From: Lutibacter sp. B2
GTDB lineage: Bacteria > Bacillota > Clostridia > Peptostreptococcales > Thermotaleaceae
Direction of reading: 5' to 3'
Length of the DNA: 64,000 nt
NCBI GenBank assembly: GCA_015686845.1
Contig: JADPRS010000005.1
Span: 1-64,000, forward strand
Shown here: piece by piece, positions 1-8,616 of the stretch
Layout of the letters: each line of letters begins with the position of its first letter
How positions within the stretch are numbered: the first letter of the stretch is position 1
Notes under the pieces: generated by a model
What the model saw: the letters and a program-made list of their open reading frames with translations, nothing else
Database searches by the model: none
What the model was told of the DNA's origin: nothing
Made by a program: the position numbers and the translations under genes

Positions 1-65
1 AGAAAAAATATATGATAGATAGTACATAATAGTTTAATATTATAAAAATACTGGAGGGGGTCAAA

Positions 66-227
66 TTGCATAGAATGAAATGCTTAGTAGATTTCTTTCC
101 TCTAATTACATATATTGTTATTATATTAGCTTTTGAATTAGATAGCAGAACTAAGGATATGATTGTTTTTGCTTTATTAGGCGTGAATTTTTTAGCACAC
201 TTATATATAGATAAAAATAGAAAGTAG
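66..227 (+). CDS. Small hydrophobic membrane protein, 53 aa
   Basis: A short reading frame starts at TTG 66, five bases after a strong GGAGGGGG (53-60), and stops at TAG 225. An in-frame ATG at 75 is a weaker alternative because it lies further from the ribosome binding site. The product has two hydrophobic stretches (about residues 8-21 and 31-45) separated by a short charged turn (ELDSRTKD), so it could be a two-pass membrane peptide. It ends in a basic tail (DKNRK). I recognise no family. It precedes another small membrane protein by 55 bases and the two may be co-transcribed. The strong ribosome site is the main argument that it is real. Confidence 0.5.
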   Translation: MHRMKCLVDFFPLITYIVIILAFELDSRTKDMIVFALLGVNFLAHLYIDKNRK

Positions 228-282
228 TTGTTTGATTATATTCATTGATTGGTTATAAATAGGTAAATGGGAGAGGGGAATT

Positions 283-558
283 TTGAAAATTAGTCAAAAA
301 ACAAACTCAGTATTAGCAATTACATTTAGTATTATGGCTATTATTTCGGCTATTGTATCTTTTTTTGATTATAATAACAGTGATATTATGATATTACCTT
401 TAGGGTTTGCTCAACTCACTAGTGGATTAAATCAAATTAATATGGCACAACAAATAGATTCAAAAGGAAGCAGTAAAGGGAATAGGGCTCTTGGGCAATT
501 TTTTATCATTTTAGGTATAGTTGTAATAGTTTATGTTGTTAGTAGGATGATTGTATAA
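283..558 (+). CDS. Small two-pass membrane protein (DUF3953-like)
   Basis: The 91-residue product starts at TTG 283 behind GAGAGGGGAA (271-280). Hydrophobic segments lie at about residues 10-27 and 71-90, with a middle part containing LPLGFAQLTSGLNQI and a polar loop. That arrangement resembles small Bacillus/Clostridium membrane proteins of the DUF3953 type, but the match is from memory and weak. No catalytic motif is visible. A C-terminal TM segment ends at the stop codon. Function unknown. Confidence 0.6.
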   Translation: MKISQKTNSVLAITFSIMAIISAIVSFFDYNNSDIMILPLGFAQLTSGLNQINMAQQIDSKGSSKGNRALGQFFIILGIVVIVYVVSRMIV

Positions 559-607
559 TATTTTATTGTACATTATACATTGTGTAAGAAGAAAATTTAT
601 TTTCAGG

Positions 608-666
608 AGAGGGAAGTTTAACTAGTCTAAATGATAGCGTATTATTTTAAGGTCTTAGTTTTTTTG
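608..666 (+). repeat. Diverged ~60-bp direct repeat, copy A
   Basis: This segment resembles 1083-1142: shared blocks include GGGAAGT, TAAATGATAG, TTTAAGG and TTAGTTT in the same order and spacing. Copy A lies just after the small membrane gene. Both copies follow small genes (ending 558 and 1034), so they may be decayed 3' ends or remnants of one duplicated gene/intergenic unit. No coding potential seen. Confidence 0.4.
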
Positions 667-710
667 TGACTTCTTTGAAGGAATACGGGTTTTAGGGAGT
701 GTCTTTGGGG

Positions 711-796
711 GCTACTACAGATAACATACTATTTTCAAACATTCCACTAAAAATATGTGGAACGTCGTAAGATAGCAGAACGTTATCTACAATAGC
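711..796. repeat. Imperfect long palindrome with inner hairpin
   Basis: Outer arms 711-725 and 782-796 are inverted repeats matching at 12 of 15 positions (GCTACTACAGATAAC against GCTATTGTAGATAAC). Inside is a perfect 6-bp hairpin TTCCAC (742-747) / GTGGAA (757-762). The nested arrangement could be a small structured RNA, a MITE-like palindrome or an IS-end remnant. There is no T-run behind it, so it is not a standard terminator. It fills most of the 305-base gap 559-863, in which I see nothing else except the diverged repeat at 608-666. Confidence 0.5.
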
Positions 797-863
797 AAAA
801 TAAAATAAAGAAGGAAAAATATACATAATAGTAATATATTACGGACTACAGGAGGTAGAGAAA

Positions 864-1034
864 ATGAAAAAAATTGAATACAAAATTGTTGTAATAAAGA
901 CTAAACTAGGATTTAATCTTGAGAAAAAAAGCAAAGAATTTGAGAATGAGTTGAATGAATTAGGACAACAAGGCTGGAGATTTTGTTCATGGGTAAACGG
1001 CGGTGTTCTTTTTATGAGAGAAATTGAGGAATAA
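864..1034 (+). CDS. DUF4177 family protein, 56 aa
   Basis: ATG 864 follows a good ribosome site GGAGG (851-855). The 56-residue product begins MKKIEYKIVVIK, has a central helix rich in Glu and Asn, then ELGQQGWRFCSWV and ends in a beta hairpin closing with LFMREIEE. This is the pattern of DUF4177 proteins: an initial beta strand, a helix, the 'GWR' turn and a terminal strand. Those are short soluble proteins of unknown function. No neighbour suggests a partner. Confidence 0.75.
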   Translation: MKKIEYKIVVIKTKLGFNLEKKSKEFENELNELGQQGWRFCSWVNGGVLFMREIEE

Positions 1035-1082
1035 GTTGATTAAAGAATATTCTTATATTTTGTAAGAACAATGTCAATTTGC

Positions 1083-1142
1083 TAGGGGAAGTCTCCACAG
1101 CATAAATGATAGATTACTACTTTAAGGGAATTAGTTTCATTG
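1083..1142 (+). repeat. Diverged ~60-bp direct repeat, copy B
   Basis: Partner of 608-666, with the same ordered blocks. It sits directly after the DUF4177 gene. The rest of the gap up to aroB (1143-1300) holds the predicted aroB promoter and nothing else I recognise. Confidence 0.4.
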
Positions 1143-1258
1143 AGTATTTTTTATACATAACAGGGTAAACTCTGCCCTTCTAGAGCAAAAAGGTATTATA
1201 GCTTAAAGATAAAGTGAATATTTATACAAATTAGTGCTCTATTAGAGTATGAGTTTTT

Positions 1259-1287
1259 TTAATAACAACTATAAATAATGCTATAAT
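1259..1287 (+). promoter_or_regulatory. Candidate sigma-A promoter of the aro operon
   Basis: TTAATA (1259-1264) and TATAAT (1282-1287) are separated by 17 bases. The -10 box is perfect and the -35 box matches at 4 of 6 positions. It lies about 40 bases upstream of the aroB start. Confidence 0.45.
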
Positions 1288-1325
1288 AAAAATGAAGCAC
1301 TGTTTAAAGGAGGAGTATGAAAAAT

Positions 1326-2387
1326 ATGAAAACTTTAAAGATAAATTTGATTGATAAAAGTTATCCAATCCATATAAAAAAAGGATTGTTCCATAATATA
1401 GGTAAGAAATTAAAAAAAATATATCAAGGAAAAAAAATTGCTCTCATCACAGATGAAAATGTATATAAATTTTATGGAGAACAAATAAATGAAATATTGC
1501 AAAACGAAGAATTTCATGTGAATACCATTGTTGTAGAACCAGGAGAAAAAAGTAAATCAATAGAGATGTTGCAAAACGTATATGATAAGCTCCTGGATTT
1601 TAAAATCACAAGAACAGACTTAATCATTGCTCTAGGAGGAGGAGTCGTTGGAGATTTAGCAGGATTTGTGGCTGCTACTTTTTTAAGGGGCGTTCCCTTT
1701 GTTCAAATTCCTACTTCTCTTTTAGCACAAATAGATAGTAGCGTAGGAGGCAAAGTAGCAGTAAACTTACCGAGAGGAAAAAATTTAATAGGAAATTTTT
1801 ATCACCCTCAAGTAGTATTTATTGATCCAGACTTTTTAAAGACATTAGATGCTCGTTTTTTATATGATGGAATGGCCGAGGTCATAAAATATGGTTGTAT
1901 AAAAGATAAAAACTTATTTCAAAAATTATTTAATTATAAAACGAAAGATAACTTATATGAGCATATGGAAGAAATTATATACACTTGTTGTAAGATAAAA
2001 AAAGAAGTAGTAGAAAATGATGAAAAAGATATGGGCGAGAGAATGCTACTAAATTTTGGACATACCATAGGCCATGCAATCGAGAAATATTTTAATTATG
2101 AAAAATATACTCATGGAGAAGCAGTTGCAATTGGTATGTATGAAATTACGAAGAAAAGCGAAGAACTAGGAATTACGAAAAAGGGAACAATTGATTTAAT
2201 GAAAGAATTATTAATAAAATATAATCTTCACTATGAAATGAAGAACGTAGATCAAGAAAAAATCCTTGAAGCTATTGGATTAGATAAAAAAAATGTAGGT
2301 AGTAAATTAAATATTGTATTACTAAAAGATATTGGAGAGAGTTTTATTAAACTGGTGGATAAAGAAGAAATAAAGGATTATATATAG
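1326..2387 (+). CDS. aroB: 3-dehydroquinate synthase
   Basis: AroB converts DAHP to 3-dehydroquinate, the second step of the shikimate pathway, using NAD and a divalent metal in the cytosol. The NAD-binding motif [11 protein letters not shown], the segment [19 protein letters not shown] and the metal ligands in GHTIGHAIE and [10 protein letters not shown] are all present. The length (353 aa) is normal. I chose ATG 1326 (MKTLKINL), which matches the usual family N-terminus. ATG 1317 (three codons earlier) is also possible, but it sits only three bases after GGAGG (1309-1313). aroB heads a tight block with aroA and aroC, so three shikimate steps are encoded together; the other pathway genes are not in the window. 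Confidence 0.96.
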   Translation: MKTLKINLIDKSYPIHIKKGLFHNIGKKLKKIYQGKKIALITDENVYKFYGEQINEILQNEEFHVNTIVVEPGEKSKSIEMLQNVYDKLLDFKITRTDLIIALGGGVVGDLAGFVAATFLRGVPFVQIPTSLLAQIDSSVGGKVAVNLPRGKNLIGNFYHPQVVFIDPDFLKTLDARFLYDGMAEVIKYGCIKDKNLFQKLFNYKTKDNLYEHMEEIIYTCCKIKKEVVENDEKDMGERMLLNFGHTIGHAIEKYFNYEKYTHGEAVAIGMYEITKKSEELGITKKGTIDLMKELLIKYNLHYEMKNVDQEKILEAIGLDKKNVGSKLNIVLLKDIGESFIKLVDKEEIKDYI

Positions 2388-2402
2388 AAAGGAGCAGTTC
2401 AA

Positions 2403-3683
2403 TTGAAATGTATAAAAATAATACCAAATAAATTAAATGGGCAAGTGCAAATTCCTCCTTCTAAGAGTATGAGTCATAGAGCGATTATTTGTGGAGGACT
2501 TTCTAATGGTATTAGTAATATTGATAATATTGCATTTTCAAAAGATATTATTGCTACTTTAGAAGGAATGAAAAGCTTTGGGGTAAAGGTTGATGAAAGG
2601 GTAAATAAAATAAGTATTAAAGGAAATGAAAGCTTATATCTTATAAATAATAAAATACACTGTGGTGAATCAGGATCAACTTTACGCTTTTTAATTCCTA
2701 TGGCAGGGATTATGGGAAGAAAAGTTACTTTTACAGGGGAAGGGAAGCTTGTAGAAAGACCCCTTACCGTTTATTATGATTTATTTGATAAGCAAAATAT
2801 TTGTTACAATACAAATGAAGGAAAACTTCCATTAAGAGTAGATGGAAAATTAAAACCAGGAATATTTGAAATGAAGGGAGATATAAGTTCTCAATTTATT
2901 ACAGGGCTTATGTTTGTACTTCCATTACTCGATGGAGACTCTAAAATAGTATTGACTACAGAGTTAGAATCTAAAGGCTATGTAGATCTTACGATGGATA
3001 TTTTAGAAAAATTCTCTGTACACATAGAAAATAATGACTATCAAGAGTTTATAATAAAAGGAAAACAAAAGTATGTAGCTAGAGATTATTATGTAGAAGG
3101 AGATTTTTCTCAAGCAGCTTTTTTTGTTGTTGCAGGAATACTGGGTGAAAAAATAAGTTGTAAAGGCTTAGACATTCATTCCCTTCAAGGGGATAAAGCA
3201 ATCATAGAAATTGTGAAAAATATGGGCGCAAATATTCATGTAAAAGATGATTGTATAGAAATAGAAAAAGGCCAAACACATGGAATAGAAATTGATGCAT
3301 CACAATGTCCTGATATTGTTCCAATACTTGCTGTGCTAGGAGCTTTAAGTAAAGGCGTAACGAAAATAGTGAATGCTAAAAGACTTAGAATCAAAGAATC
3401 AGATCGATTAAAGTCTATTTCTACTGAACTCAATAAATTAGGTGCAGATATAAGAGAAACAGAAGACGGACTTATTATATATGGAAAAGATCAATTAGTT
3501 GGGGGTACGGTAGATAGTTGGAATGATCATAGGATTGCTATGGCATTAGCCATTGCTAGTATTAAATGTAGGGAAGAAGTGATCATTACAAATAGTGATT
3601 CAGTAAAAAAATCTTACCCGAACTTTTGGGATGATTTTAAAAGCTTAGGAGGAAAGATTCATGAGCAGTGTATGGGGGCATAA
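2403..3683 (+). CDS. aroA: 3-phosphoshikimate 1-carboxyvinyltransferase (EPSP synthase)
   Basis: AroA transfers enolpyruvate from PEP to shikimate-3-phosphate. Diagnostic motifs are PPSKSMSHRAI near the N-terminus, ESGSTLRFLIP, GDISSQFITGLM, and near the C-terminus RIKESDRL and NDHRIAMA. The length is normal (426 aa). The start is TTG 2403, eight bases after AAAGGAG (2388-2394); no in-frame ATG nearby has a better site. It begins 15 bases after aroB, and its last 23 bases overlap aroC, so translational coupling is likely. Confidence 0.96.
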   Translation: MKCIKIIPNKLNGQVQIPPSKSMSHRAIICGGLSNGISNIDNIAFSKDIIATLEGMKSFGVKVDERVNKISIKGNESLYLINNKIHCGESGSTLRFLIPMAGIMGRKVTFTGEGKLVERPLTVYYDLFDKQNICYNTNEGKLPLRVDGKLKPGIFEMKGDISSQFITGLMFVLPLLDGDSKIVLTTELESKGYVDLTMDILEKFSVHIENNDYQEFIIKGKQKYVARDYYVEGDFSQAAFFVVAGILGEKISCKGLDIHSLQGDKAIIEIVKNMGANIHVKDDCIEIEKGQTHGIEIDASQCPDIVPILAVLGALSKGVTKIVNAKRLRIKESDRLKSISTELNKLGADIRETEDGLIIYGKDQLVGGTVDSWNDHRIAMALAIASIKCREEVIITNSDSVKKSYPNFWDDFKSLGGKIHEQCMGA

Positions 3684-4740
3684 TATTAAACTTTCTTTGT
3701 TTGGAGAATCCCATGGAAAGGCAATTGGTATTGTTATCGATGGGCTACCTGCTGGAATTAAATTGGATTTAGAGTATATTTCTAATGAGATGAAAAGAAG
3801 AGCACCAGGAAAAAACAAATTAGCTACTGCTAGAAAAGAAAAAGATGAATTTGAGATTATAAGTGGATATTTTAATGAATATACTACGGGAACACCACTT
3901 TGTACACTGATTTATAATACAAATCAAAGATCAAGGGACTATGAAGCTACAAAACATCTAATGCGTCCTGGACACGCAGACTATACAGGGCATATTCGCT
4001 ATAGTGGATTTGAAGATTTCAGAGGTGGAGGACATTTCTCAGGACGATTAACTGCACCCTTGGTTTTTGCAGGGGCAATTGCTAAGCAAATATTAAAACA
4101 AAAAAATATATTTATTGGAAGTCATATTAAAAGTATTGGTAATGTTTGTGATAATCATTTTGATCCAGTAAATTTAGAGATAAATACGTTAGAAAAATTA
4201 ATGAAAAAAGAGATTCCTGTTATAGATGAGGCAAAAGGAAAACAAATGCAGGAAGTAATTATAAGGGCAAAAGAAGAGGGTGACTCTGTAGGAGGAATCA
4301 TAGAAACGGTGATTTTAAATGTTGAACAAGGGATAGGATCGCCTTTTTTTTGTTCTATAGAAAGTGAAATCTCTCGTATGTTATTTTCTATTCCAGGGGT
4401 AAAGGGCGTGGAATTTGGAGATGGATTTGACATTAGTAGAATGAAAGGCTCTGAGGCAAATGATGAATACTTTATAGAAAATGAAAAAGTAAAAACCTAT
4501 ACAAATCATAATGGAGGAATTCTTGGAGGAATCACAAATGGAATGCCAATCCTTTTTAAAACGGCTATTAAACCTACACCGTCTATATCAAAACTTCAAA
4601 GAACTGTGAACATAAAAGAAAATAAGAATACTCAACTTGAGATTGATGGAAGACATGATCCTTGTATTGTGCCACGGGCAGTACCTGTGGTAGAATCAGC
4701 AGCAGCGATTGTGATTTTAGATTTTTTGATGGGGAGATGA
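3661..4740 (+). CDS. aroC: Chorismate synthase
   Basis: AroC removes phosphate from EPSP to give chorismate, with reduced FMN as cofactor. Family signatures are seen: GESHGKAIG at residues 14-22, the segment with RRAPG, the RPGHADYTG and RGGGHFSGRLTAP blocks, and RHDPCIVPRAVPV near the end. The length (359 aa) is typical. The ATG lies inside the 3' end of aroA, a usual arrangement in coupled aro operons. The shikimate kinase and dehydrogenase steps are absent here. Confidence 0.96.
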   Translation: MSSVWGHNIKLSLFGESHGKAIGIVIDGLPAGIKLDLEYISNEMKRRAPGKNKLATARKEKDEFEIISGYFNEYTTGTPLCTLIYNTNQRSRDYEATKHLMRPGHADYTGHIRYSGFEDFRGGGHFSGRLTAPLVFAGAIAKQILKQKNIFIGSHIKSIGNVCDNHFDPVNLEINTLEKLMKKEIPVIDEAKGKQMQEVIIRAKEEGDSVGGIIETVILNVEQGIGSPFFCSIESEISRMLFSIPGVKGVEFGDGFDISRMKGSEANDEYFIENEKVKTYTNHNGGILGGITNGMPILFKTAIKPTPSISKLQRTVNIKENKNTQLEIDGRHDPCIVPRAVPVVESAAAIVILDFLMGR

Positions 4741-4744
4741 ATTC

Positions 4745-5149
4745 ATGGAAAAAGAATATCTATCTGCAAGTACGGGGATTGCAGTTATTAAAAATAAGAA
4801 AGTATTATTAGGGGATAGAAAAGATGGTCAAGGATGGTGTTTAGCTGGAGGTAAGCAGGAACCAGGTGAGACCCTTGAAGAATGTGCATATAGAGAACTT
4901 GAGGAAGAATTTGGACTTCGGGCTAAAGAACTTAAATATGTAGGAAAAGTTTTTTCAGAAGCAGTTGTAAAAGGAACTGTAAAAAAAGTATCACCATCTA
5001 TTTACATTTGTGATGAATTTGAAGGAGAAATAAAGCTACAAGAAAGTGAGATGCTTTCTTATCAATGGATTGATTTAAAAGAAGCATTAAAAATAGAAAA
5101 TATATTTTTACCCAGTAAAGAAGCCATTAAAAAAATCCTAAAAATGTAG
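4745..5149 (+). CDS. NUDIX hydrolase
   Basis: The 134-residue protein carries a full Nudix box, with GG at residues 32-33, GE at 38-39 and the RELEEEFGL helix (residues 47-55) providing the metal-binding glutamates. The substrate is usually a nucleoside diphosphate linked to another group, but it cannot be read from this sequence. The N-terminal half (GIAVIKNKKVLLGDRK) and the GQGWCLAGGK segment resemble MutT/ADP-ribose-type members. It starts four bases after aroC with GGGGAG as ribosome site and is probably in the same transcript. No functional link to aromatic synthesis is evident. Confidence 0.9.
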   Translation: MEKEYLSASTGIAVIKNKKVLLGDRKDGQGWCLAGGKQEPGETLEECAYRELEEEFGLRAKELKYVGKVFSEAVVKGTVKKVSPSIYICDEFEGEIKLQESEMLSYQWIDLKEALKIENIFLPSKEAIKKILKM

Positions 5150-5225
5150 TATAATAAAATAGGAAAATAGATAATTATGTAGAATTTTAATGTTTTAAAT
5201 AATAATGATAGATGGGGTTGTACAA

Positions 5226-5909
5226 ATGAAACTAAATAGAAGAAAAAAAATTATTATAATCGTTGCGCTATTTATTATAGCTATTGTGGTGTGTAAATTT
5301 CCGTGTATCATGAAATTACTAACATTAGAAAATTTAAAAAACAATAGATATCTTTTAGATGAATATGTTAAACATCATTATATATTCTCTGTATTGATTT
5401 ATATAGCTACAGCTATCTTTATAATGATATTTGGAATGCCAGTAATTGTTGTGATTTCTGTTACTGGAGGCGTTCTATTTGGTACATTTGAAGGGGCATT
5501 GTATAGTGATTTAGGAATTACTATAGGGTCTTCAATTTCATTTTTAGTAGCTCGGTATTTTATGGGGGATTGGGTTCAAAAGAAGTATTCAGATAAATTA
5601 AGGAGCTTTAATGAAGATATAAAAGAAAATGGAAAAAACTATTTCCTAATGGTTCGATTTGTTTTAATTATCCCCTCTTTCTTAATCAATTTATTTGCGG
5701 GAATATCTAAAATATCATTATGGACTTTCTTATGGACTACGTTTGTTGGAAATGGATCAGAAATTTTGATCTATGCTTTTGCTGGAAATAAATTAAGTCA
5801 AATTCAGTCCGTAGAAGATATTATATCTCCAGAAATTATAATAGCATTTATATTTTTAGGACTAATGGCAGTTATACCTACGATTATAAAAAAATATAGA
5901 AAGGTGTGA
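5226..5909 (+). CDS. TVP38/TMEM64 (SNARE-associated/DedA-like) membrane protein
   Basis: The 227-residue protein has about five hydrophobic segments and the central family features FGMPVIVVISVTGGVLFG and an amphipathic G/F-rich stretch (MVRFVLIIPSFLINLFAG). It belongs to the VTT/SNARE_assoc group, membrane proteins linked to lipid scrambling or undecaprenyl-phosphate handling in some members; the exact role here is unknown. I chose ATG 5226, preceded by GGGG (5216-5219), over the ATG at 5205, which has no ribosome site. It is followed four bases later by the GH18 gene. Confidence 0.85.
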   Translation: MKLNRRKKIIIIVALFIIAIVVCKFPCIMKLLTLENLKNNRYLLDEYVKHHYIFSVLIYIATAIFIMIFGMPVIVVISVTGGVLFGTFEGALYSDLGITIGSSISFLVARYFMGDWVQKKYSDKLRSFNEDIKENGKNYFLMVRFVLIIPSFLINLFAGISKISLWTFLWTTFVGNGSEILIYAFAGNKLSQIQSVEDIISPEIIIAFIFLGLMAVIPTIIKKYRKV

Positions 5910-5913
5910 TGTT

Positions 5914-7587
5914 GTGGGAAAAAAAAGGATCATCATTTTGGTACTTGTTTTTTTGAGTATCATTACATGTAAAAATTTTCTTTGGGCTACGCCTGTAGTT
6001 GCGTCTTATGAAGAAACGAAACTGTTAATCAAAAGAACAGATCATCAAATTCTGTATAGTAGTGAGGATAAAATGTTTTTCTTAGATGATAAGGACAAAA
6101 TATACATTAAGTTAAATACTTTGAAAACAGACATGGGCGTAAATGGAAGCTATGATGATAAACATAAAATAGCTGTAATTACTACGAAGGATAAGGTTTT
6201 TAGATTTTATGGTAAAGAGAATATAGTAAGGGTAAATGGAAGAATAGTAAATGATATTCCTTTCATGAAGATTGTAGAAGGTAGCCCCTATATAGAGGTA
6301 AATTCCATTAAAAATGATATGAAATTATATTGTAATTTTATTGAAAAAAACAATATTATTTTTATGAAAAATCAAATGGATACTCAGCATGTGGCAAATG
6401 TAAAGAAAGATAGTGTGAAAGTAAAAGGAAAAAATAGTATGTTTTCTAATGTAGTAGATGAATTAAATAAAGACGAAGCGTTTTACGTTATTGAAAAAGA
6501 AGAGTATTGGGCAAAAATTTTGACAGCTAATGGAGTAGAAGGATATATTCGAAAAATAGATATAGAGAATGAAAGAGATGAAAAAGGAATAGAAGAAGAT
6601 CATACTCCTATATGGAAGCCTGCAACTGGGAAAATAATAATGACTTGGGAGCATGTAACATCTAAAAATCCTAATACTTCAGAAATTAAAAATTTACAAG
6701 GTGTGAATGTAATTTCACCAACATGGCTGAGCTTAACGGATGCTTCAGGAGGCATTAAGCAGAATATAAGCAAAGAATATAGTACATGGGCGAAAGCAAA
6801 GGGATATAAAATATGGGCATTATTTTCTAATTCTTTTGATTGTACATTAACAGATGAATTTTTAAATGATGCATTAGCAAGAGAAAAAGCAATTAATACA
6901 GTCCTTAAAATTGTAGTGGAAAATAATTTAGATGGCATAAATATAGACTTTGAAAATGTTTATTTGAAAAATAAAGATATGCTAACTACATTTATAAGAG
7001 AGCTTACGCCAGTCTTTCATGAAAAAGGATTGGTCGTTTCAATGGATGTTACAGTCAAAGGTGGTAGTGAAAATTGGTCACAATGCTATGATAGAGAATC
7101 TCTTGGACTGGTAGTAGATTATATGCCAGTTATGACCTATGATGAGCATTGGAGAACGAGTCCTATAAGTGGTTCTGTTGCATCTATGGGATGGGTTGAC
7201 CAATCTATAGAAAGAATTTTAGAAGAAGTAAATCCGAACAAAGTATTATTAGGCGTTCCATTTTATACAAGAGCTTGGATGGAAACCCCTTCAAAGACAA
7301 AAGCCAATAAAATGGATGTAACATCAAAAGCTTTAAGTATGGAATCTTCAAATGAAATAATAAAAAAATATAATCTGTCAAAAATATGGGATGAAAGTTC
7401 AGGACAACACTATGTTGCCTATATTGATAATAATATTCTTTATAAAATTTGGATTGAAGATGGTAAATCAATGGGTCTTAGAGCAGATATTGCAAACAAA
7501 TACAATCTAGCAGGCGTTGCAGGATGGCGAAGAGGTTTTGAAACGGAAGATATATGGACTGTATTAGATCAGAAGTTGAATTATTAA
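5914..7587 (+). CDS. Secreted GH18 hydrolase with SH3 domain
   Basis: Starts at GTG 5914 behind GAAAGGTG. A signal peptide or N-terminal anchor (residues 1-25) is followed by a copper-amine-oxidase-N-like stalk domain (about 30-150), a bacterial SH3 domain (about 165-222, ending GVEGYIRKIDIE) and a GH18 barrel (about 235-557). The catalytic motif DGINIDFE lies near residues 340-347, with the expected Asp-Asp-Glu. MPVMTYDEHW and the C-terminal GVAGWRRGFE also fit. This layout resembles the YaaH/YvbX/SleL-type cortical or cell-wall N-acetylglucosaminidases of endospore formers. The substrate is probably peptidoglycan (inference). Confidence 0.88.
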   Translation: MGKKRIIILVLVFLSIITCKNFLWATPVVASYEETKLLIKRTDHQILYSSEDKMFFLDDKDKIYIKLNTLKTDMGVNGSYDDKHKIAVITTKDKVFRFYGKENIVRVNGRIVNDIPFMKIVEGSPYIEVNSIKNDMKLYCNFIEKNNIIFMKNQMDTQHVANVKKDSVKVKGKNSMFSNVVDELNKDEAFYVIEKEEYWAKILTANGVEGYIRKIDIENERDEKGIEEDHTPIWKPATGKIIMTWEHVTSKNPNTSEIKNLQGVNVISPTWLSLTDASGGIKQNISKEYSTWAKAKGYKIWALFSNSFDCTLTDEFLNDALAREKAINTVLKIVVENNLDGINIDFENVYLKNKDMLTTFIRELTPVFHEKGLVVSMDVTVKGGSENWSQCYDRESLGLVVDYMPVMTYDEHWRTSPISGSVASMGWVDQSIERILEEVNPNKVLLGVPFYTRAWMETPSKTKANKMDVTSKALSMESSNEIIKKYNLSKIWDESSGQHYVAYIDNNILYKIWIEDGKSMGLRADIANKYNLAGVAGWRRGFETEDIWTVLDQKLNY

Positions 7588-7630
7588 TAGTATCTTATAA
7601 ATTTAAATTATCAGCAAAGGTGAAGCTTTT

Positions 7631-8494
7631 ATGATTGAAAAACTAAAGAAGAAGTATAAAATAGGACTTGTATTATCTGGTGGAGGAGCAAAGGCCGCTT
7701 ATCAAATTGGTGTTTTAAAAAGTTTTAAAAGATATGGACTATATGAGGCTATTTCATCTGTATCAGGTACATCAGCAGGAGCACTTAATGTAGGTTTGTT
7801 TTTGCAAGATGATTTAGAACTTGCACAAAAGATATGGATGAATACCACTAAAAGCGAAATATTAAATTTTAAGTATAGGAACTTAAAGAGAGCATATTTA
7901 TGTTCTTTAGATGGAATCAAAGATATGTTAAATGATAAAAATATAGATTATAAAAAGATGTCAGAATCTAAAGTGAAAAGTTATATTACCTATTGTATAA
8001 AGGATAAACATATATTTGATTTAAAAACCATTTATTATCAATTAAATGGTTCATCCATAGAACCACTAAAAGAAGTTTTTACTGCTTCGTGTAGGATTCC
8101 ATTTATTTATGAAAGACTATATATTGAGAACAAAGTATGCTTAGATGGAGCAGTGGGAAATAATATTCCCATAGACCCAGTGTATAAAGATGGATGTGAT
8201 TTGATTTTTGTAATACATTTTGATAGAAGTTATCCTATTAACTATAAATTATATAAAAATGCAAAAATTATAGAGATTGTACCTCAAAATATACCTACAG
8301 GGTTTTTAAATGATATATTTTCTATTCAGCAAAATCAAATAGTAGATAGAATCAATGAAGGTTATAAAGATGGAGAAAGAATGATTAATAGCCTCTTTGA
8401 TGAGAATGTGGATTGCGTAAAAAAGCAAAAATTAAGAAATAATTTTACGATTGATAGCATTACCAATAAATTTAATAATATGATTATGAAATAA
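7631..8494 (+). CDS. Patatin-like phospholipase
   Basis: The catalytic dyad of the patatin family is visible: the oxyanion-hole loop GGGAKAAYQIGVL, the nucleophile elbow GTSAG (Ser about residue 48) and the Asp of LDGAVGNN (about residue 172). The 287-residue length fits single-domain bacterial patatins of the RssA/YlbK group. No signal peptide is seen, so it acts in the cytosol or at the membrane face on phospholipids or acyl esters. It starts 43 bases after the GH18 gene and ends in a terminator, so it closes this transcription unit. Confidence 0.9.
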   Translation: MIEKLKKKYKIGLVLSGGGAKAAYQIGVLKSFKRYGLYEAISSVSGTSAGALNVGLFLQDDLELAQKIWMNTTKSEILNFKYRNLKRAYLCSLDGIKDMLNDKNIDYKKMSESKVKSYITYCIKDKHIFDLKTIYYQLNGSSIEPLKEVFTASCRIPFIYERLYIENKVCLDGAVGNNIPIDPVYKDGCDLIFVIHFDRSYPINYKLYKNAKIIEIVPQNIPTGFLNDIFSIQQNQIVDRINEGYKDGERMINSLFDENVDCVKKQKLRNNFTIDSITNKFNNMIMK

Positions 8495-8520
8495 TACTTT
8501 CAAAAGTATTATTTTTTTTC
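8493..8520 (+). terminator. Rho-independent terminator after patatin gene
   Basis: AATACTTT (8493-8500) pairs with AAAGTATT (8503-8510) and is followed by ATTTTTTTTC. The stem begins inside the stop codon of the patatin gene. Confidence 0.75.
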
Positions 8521-8616
8521 TTAATAAAAAATTAATATTTAATTTATTATTATTTAATGTTGATCGTTTAATATAAATATATAGCGAATATAGTAGAAAA
8601 GAGGCGGTGGCAACTA

